Source of the DNA: Candidatus Latescibacterota bacterium
Lineage (GTDB): Bacteria; JAAXHH01; JACQVL01
Reading direction: 5' to 3'
NCBI GenBank assembly: GCA_016209865.1
Contig: JACQVL010000336.1
Location: 1 to 8,418 of the forward strand
DNA length: 8,418 nucleotides
The notes below the pieces were generated by a model. It had not been told where the DNA came from, searched no databases, and saw only the letters and a program-made list of their open reading frames with translations. Below are positions 7,017 through 8,418 of this stretch, one piece after another. The position numbers were made by a program, and so were the translations under genes. Each line of letters starts with the position of its first letter. The first letter of the stretch is position 1.

Positions 7017-7071
7017 GACAGAAACAGCGAAACTGCTCGTGGATTCCCAGAGCGGCGACAAGGAGAACACG

Positions 7072-7158
7072 ATGCCAGCAACGATTGAGCATGAGCGTGT
7101 GCCGACTTCTCAACGTCAGCAGATCCAAATCCCGTCAATGTGTGACACCCGTCACTAA
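7072..7158 (+). CDS. Possible 28-residue micro-ORF with a good ribosome binding site
   Basis: ATG at 7072 is preceded by AAGGAG (7060-7065) with six bases of spacing, as good as any start in the window. The frame runs 28 codons (MPATIEHERVP... to ...MCDTRH) and ends with TAA at 7156-7158. That TAA overlaps an ATG (TAATG, ATG at 7158) which opens the frame leading without a stop into the beta-helix gene. It could be a leader peptide, a real small protein, or the truncated start of a lost third gene in the TPR/peptidase unit. The product has no membrane segment or known motif. It overlaps the putative CRP-like site, so it would be read only from an upstream promoter. The evidence is the ribosome binding site alone. 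Confidence 0.35.
   Translation: MPATIEHERVPTSQRQQIQIPSMCDTRH
7141..7156. promoter_or_regulatory. CRP/FNR-family operator candidate (TGTGA-N6-TCACT)
   Basis: TGTGA (7141-7145), CACCCG, TCACT (7152-7156) matches the CRP half-sites TGTGA-N6-TCACA at nine of ten positions. The inner part GTGAC-N4-GTCAC is a perfect inverted repeat. Its centre lies 27.5 bases before a perfect TATAAT, close to but two bases short of the classic class II activator arrangement (about -41.5). This fits an activated promoter for the beta-helix gene. No CRP-type regulator is in the window, so its identity is inferred from the motif only. Confidence 0.45.
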
Positions 7159-7175
7159 TGAACCTTATAGCGCTC

Positions 7176-7181
7176 TATAAT
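7176..7181 (+). promoter_or_regulatory. Perfect -10 box TATAAT before the beta-helix gene
   Basis: TATAAT lies in an AT-rich patch 81 bases before the ATG at 7263. The bases 16-18 upstream (around 7152-7159) do not resemble TTGACA, which is usual when an activator replaces the -35 contact. Transcription would start near 7188, leaving about 75 bases of leader. A small inverted repeat, TATAG-CGCT-CTATA (7166-7179), overlaps it. Apart from these sites and the micro-ORF, the 7017-7262 gap shows no terminator or further gene. Confidence 0.5.
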
Positions 7182-7262
7182 ATTCAGTCAACCATACTCT
7201 CCATACCTTACGGCAAATATATGAGCATGAACCCTGTACGCTCACCTAGAGGGAGCACTGCC

Positions 7263-8276
7263 ATGAAAACCGCTACTCTTCGCATGCTGGTCATCAGCGC
7301 ATGTCTCCTCGGCATCCAGACCATGATGCCGTGGGCGGCGTTTGCGCGAATCTGGTTTGTGGACAACAATCCGGGCAACAACCCGGATTTCACCTCCGTT
7401 CAGGCCGCTCATAACGCCGCATCGCCCGGCGATTCGCTCTATGTCGCCGGCTCTTCCCAGAGTTACGCGATCGCGACGATCACCAAGCAACTCTTTATCT
7501 TTGGCCCCGGATATTTCCTGGGTGAAAACCCGGACACGCAGGCCGAACCGCTCTCCGCCATAATCCTAGGGCTGACGTTCAATGCCGGGTCGGACGGATC
7601 ACTGGTGACTGGATGCTTTATGCAGGGTACAATTACAGTCAACACCAGTGATATCACGATTAAACGCAATCGGTTCATTGTCAATAATGTCCATATCAAT
7701 ATTGCCTCGAACCTGGCGAACGTGGTCATCATCCAGAATTTCATGGATGATGCGATCAATGCCACGGGTATCAATGTCTCTTCCAACAGCCAGAACATCC
7801 TGATCGCCAATAATTATATCCAACGGCATGCCGTTGCACAGGTCATTATCTCCGACGCCACCGCTTCGCTCATCGTCAAGAATAACGTGCTGAACAACAC
7901 GCTCACCATCCATAATTCGACGTTTTACGACAATATCCTGCGGGGCGGCGCGTTCAACGGCACCAACAACGACATCCGGAATAATATCGGGAACAGTACG
8001 CAGTTCGGCACGGGCAACGGCAACCAGGAGAACGTTGACATGAACACCGTGTTTGTTGGCACCGGCAGCACGGATGGTCGGTGGCAGTTGGCCCAGGGGT
8101 CGCCCGCCATTGGCGCCGGGGTAACCGGCGGCCACATAGGCATGTATGGGGGCACCGATCCGTACGTGCTGTCCGGGATTCCATCTATTCCGGCGATCTA
8201 TTTCTTCGACGCCTCTGTCCAGGGCTCTGCCACCTCGGGGCTTCCGGTTCAGATGAAGGTGAAGTCGCGAAATTAG
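7263..8276 (+). CDS. Secreted right-handed parallel beta-helix protein
   Basis: The product is 337 residues. A clear signal peptide (MKTATLRM, a hydrophobic core, then AAFA near residue 28) is followed by RIWFVDNNPGNNPDFTSVQAAHNAASPGDSLYVAG, the typical start of pectate-lyase-like parallel beta-helix proteins. Residues about 95-245 show rungs of alternating hydrophobic and Asn/Thr/Ser residues (DITIKRNRFIVNN, NILIANNYIQ, ASLIVKNNVLNN, NDIRNNIGN), with Asn ladders. After QGSPAIGAG and GMYGGTDPYVLSGIPSIPAIYFF (293-315) it ends in a short tail, LPVQMKVKSRN. I see no catalytic residues, so a surface adhesin or structural role is as likely as glycan binding or cleavage. GAGGGAG at 7249-7255, seven bases upstream, supports the ATG at 7263. 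The open frame extends back to 7158, but that would bury the signal peptide. The gene is richer in A and T than its neighbours, hinting at transfer. A CRP-like site and TATAAT lie upstream. Confidence 0.87.
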   Translation: MKTATLRMLVISACLLGIQTMMPWAAFARIWFVDNNPGNNPDFTSVQAAHNAASPGDSLYVAGSSQSYAIATITKQLFIFGPGYFLGENPDTQAEPLSAIILGLTFNAGSDGSLVTGCFMQGTITVNTSDITIKRNRFIVNNVHINIASNLANVVIIQNFMDDAINATGINVSSNSQNILIANNYIQRHAVAQVIISDATASLIVKNNVLNNTLTIHNSTFYDNILRGGAFNGTNNDIRNNIGNSTQFGTGNGNQENVDMNTVFVGTGSTDGRWQLAQGSPAIGAGVTGGHIGMYGGTDPYVLSGIPSIPAIYFFDASVQGSATSGLPVQMKVKSRN

Positions 8277-8376
8277 GGAATGAGCGAATCAGGAATAATC
8301 ACTAGTCCAGAATCTCAAATCCGTTTCTTCACCCATTCAGCCATTGCTCCAGCGATGCGCAGAACGGGTCACGAGG

Positions 8377-8418
8377 ATGAAGAAATCCCTCCTGCTGGCG
8401 GTCTTCCTGTGGGTGCCA
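8377..8418 (+). CDS. Start of a possible next exported protein (3' end missing)
   Basis: ATG at 8377 opens 14 codons, MKKSLLLAVFLWVP, to the window edge. Two lysines followed by a hydrophobic run are the typical start of a signal peptide. The only Shine-Dalgarno-like sequence, GAGG at 8373-8376, touches the ATG and is too close, so either the start lies elsewhere or initiation is weak. It begins 100 bases after the beta-helix gene on the same strand, so the two could share a transcript. That gap (8277-8376) holds no clear terminator or promoter. Nothing can be said of its function. Confidence 0.5.
   Translation, partial: MKKSLLLAVFLWVP

Noticed and set aside
7017-7050. Terminator hairpin after the M20 peptidase gene
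   Set aside because: Only a 4-bp stem with a wobble pair can be formed and there is no T-tract.
8355-8418. Alternative start ATG at 8355 for the last gene
   Set aside because: It is in another frame giving a charged, motif-free peptide, while the frame from 8377 gives a convincing signal-peptide start.

Overview
The window reads as a GC-rich, Gram-negative-type chromosomal segment in which all supported genes lie on the + strand. It holds two partial genes at the edges and five complete larger genes, plus one possible micro-ORF. The codon style of the first three genes and the exported peptidase (heavy use of CGG, CCG, GTC, ATC), a ThiD-ThiN fusion, a ClpX/HslU-related ATPase lacking the zinc domain, and intergenic heptad repeats suggest an environmental lineage such as Nitrospirota. 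No rRNA or marker gene confirms this, so the taxonomy is inference.

Region 1 (1-2397): the C-terminal two thirds of a PLP-dependent threonine dehydratase-like enzyme is followed by a sigma70-like promoter whose -35 box overlaps the enzyme's stop codon. That promoter would drive a 501-residue AAA+ unfoldase-like ATPase with a mosaic of ClpX and HslU motifs, a retained IGF loop (the ClpP-docking tripeptide in ClpX), no N-terminal zinc domain and a C-terminal extension. The ATPase gene ends inside a heptanucleotide repeat array. The 141-base gap that follows contains three heptad arrays and a palindrome of the form ATTCCC-N8-GGGAAT. The last array runs into the Shine-Dalgarno sequence of the next gene.

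Region 2 (2398-3744): a thiamin biosynthesis fusion enzyme, ThiD (HMP/HMP-P kinase) joined to ThiN (thiamin phosphate synthase). It would carry out consecutive steps that end in thiamin monophosphate. No TPP riboswitch was recognised upstream.

Region 3 (3831-7016): a probable two-gene unit of exported proteins separated by 39 bases. The first is a TPR-type helical repeat protein with histidine-rich signature segments. The second is an M20 amidohydrolase of the AbgB type with a signal peptide and intact metal-ligand motifs. The substrate is unknown.

Region 4 (7017-8418): a 246-base gap contains a possible 28-codon micro-ORF, a close match to a CRP/FNR-family operator (TGTGA-N6-TCACT), and a perfect TATAAT without a good -35 box. 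This looks like an activator-dependent promoter. It precedes a less GC-rich gene for a secreted, Asn-rich right-handed beta-helix protein. After a 100-base gap, the first 14 codons of a possible next exported protein run off the window.

I found no complete novel defence, mobile or biosynthetic system. The best leads are the ClpX/HslU mosaic ATPase, the heptad-repeat intergenic element that touches the stop codon and ribosome binding site of its neighbours, the histidine signature of the exported TPR protein, and the putative CRP-type promoter before the beta-helix gene.
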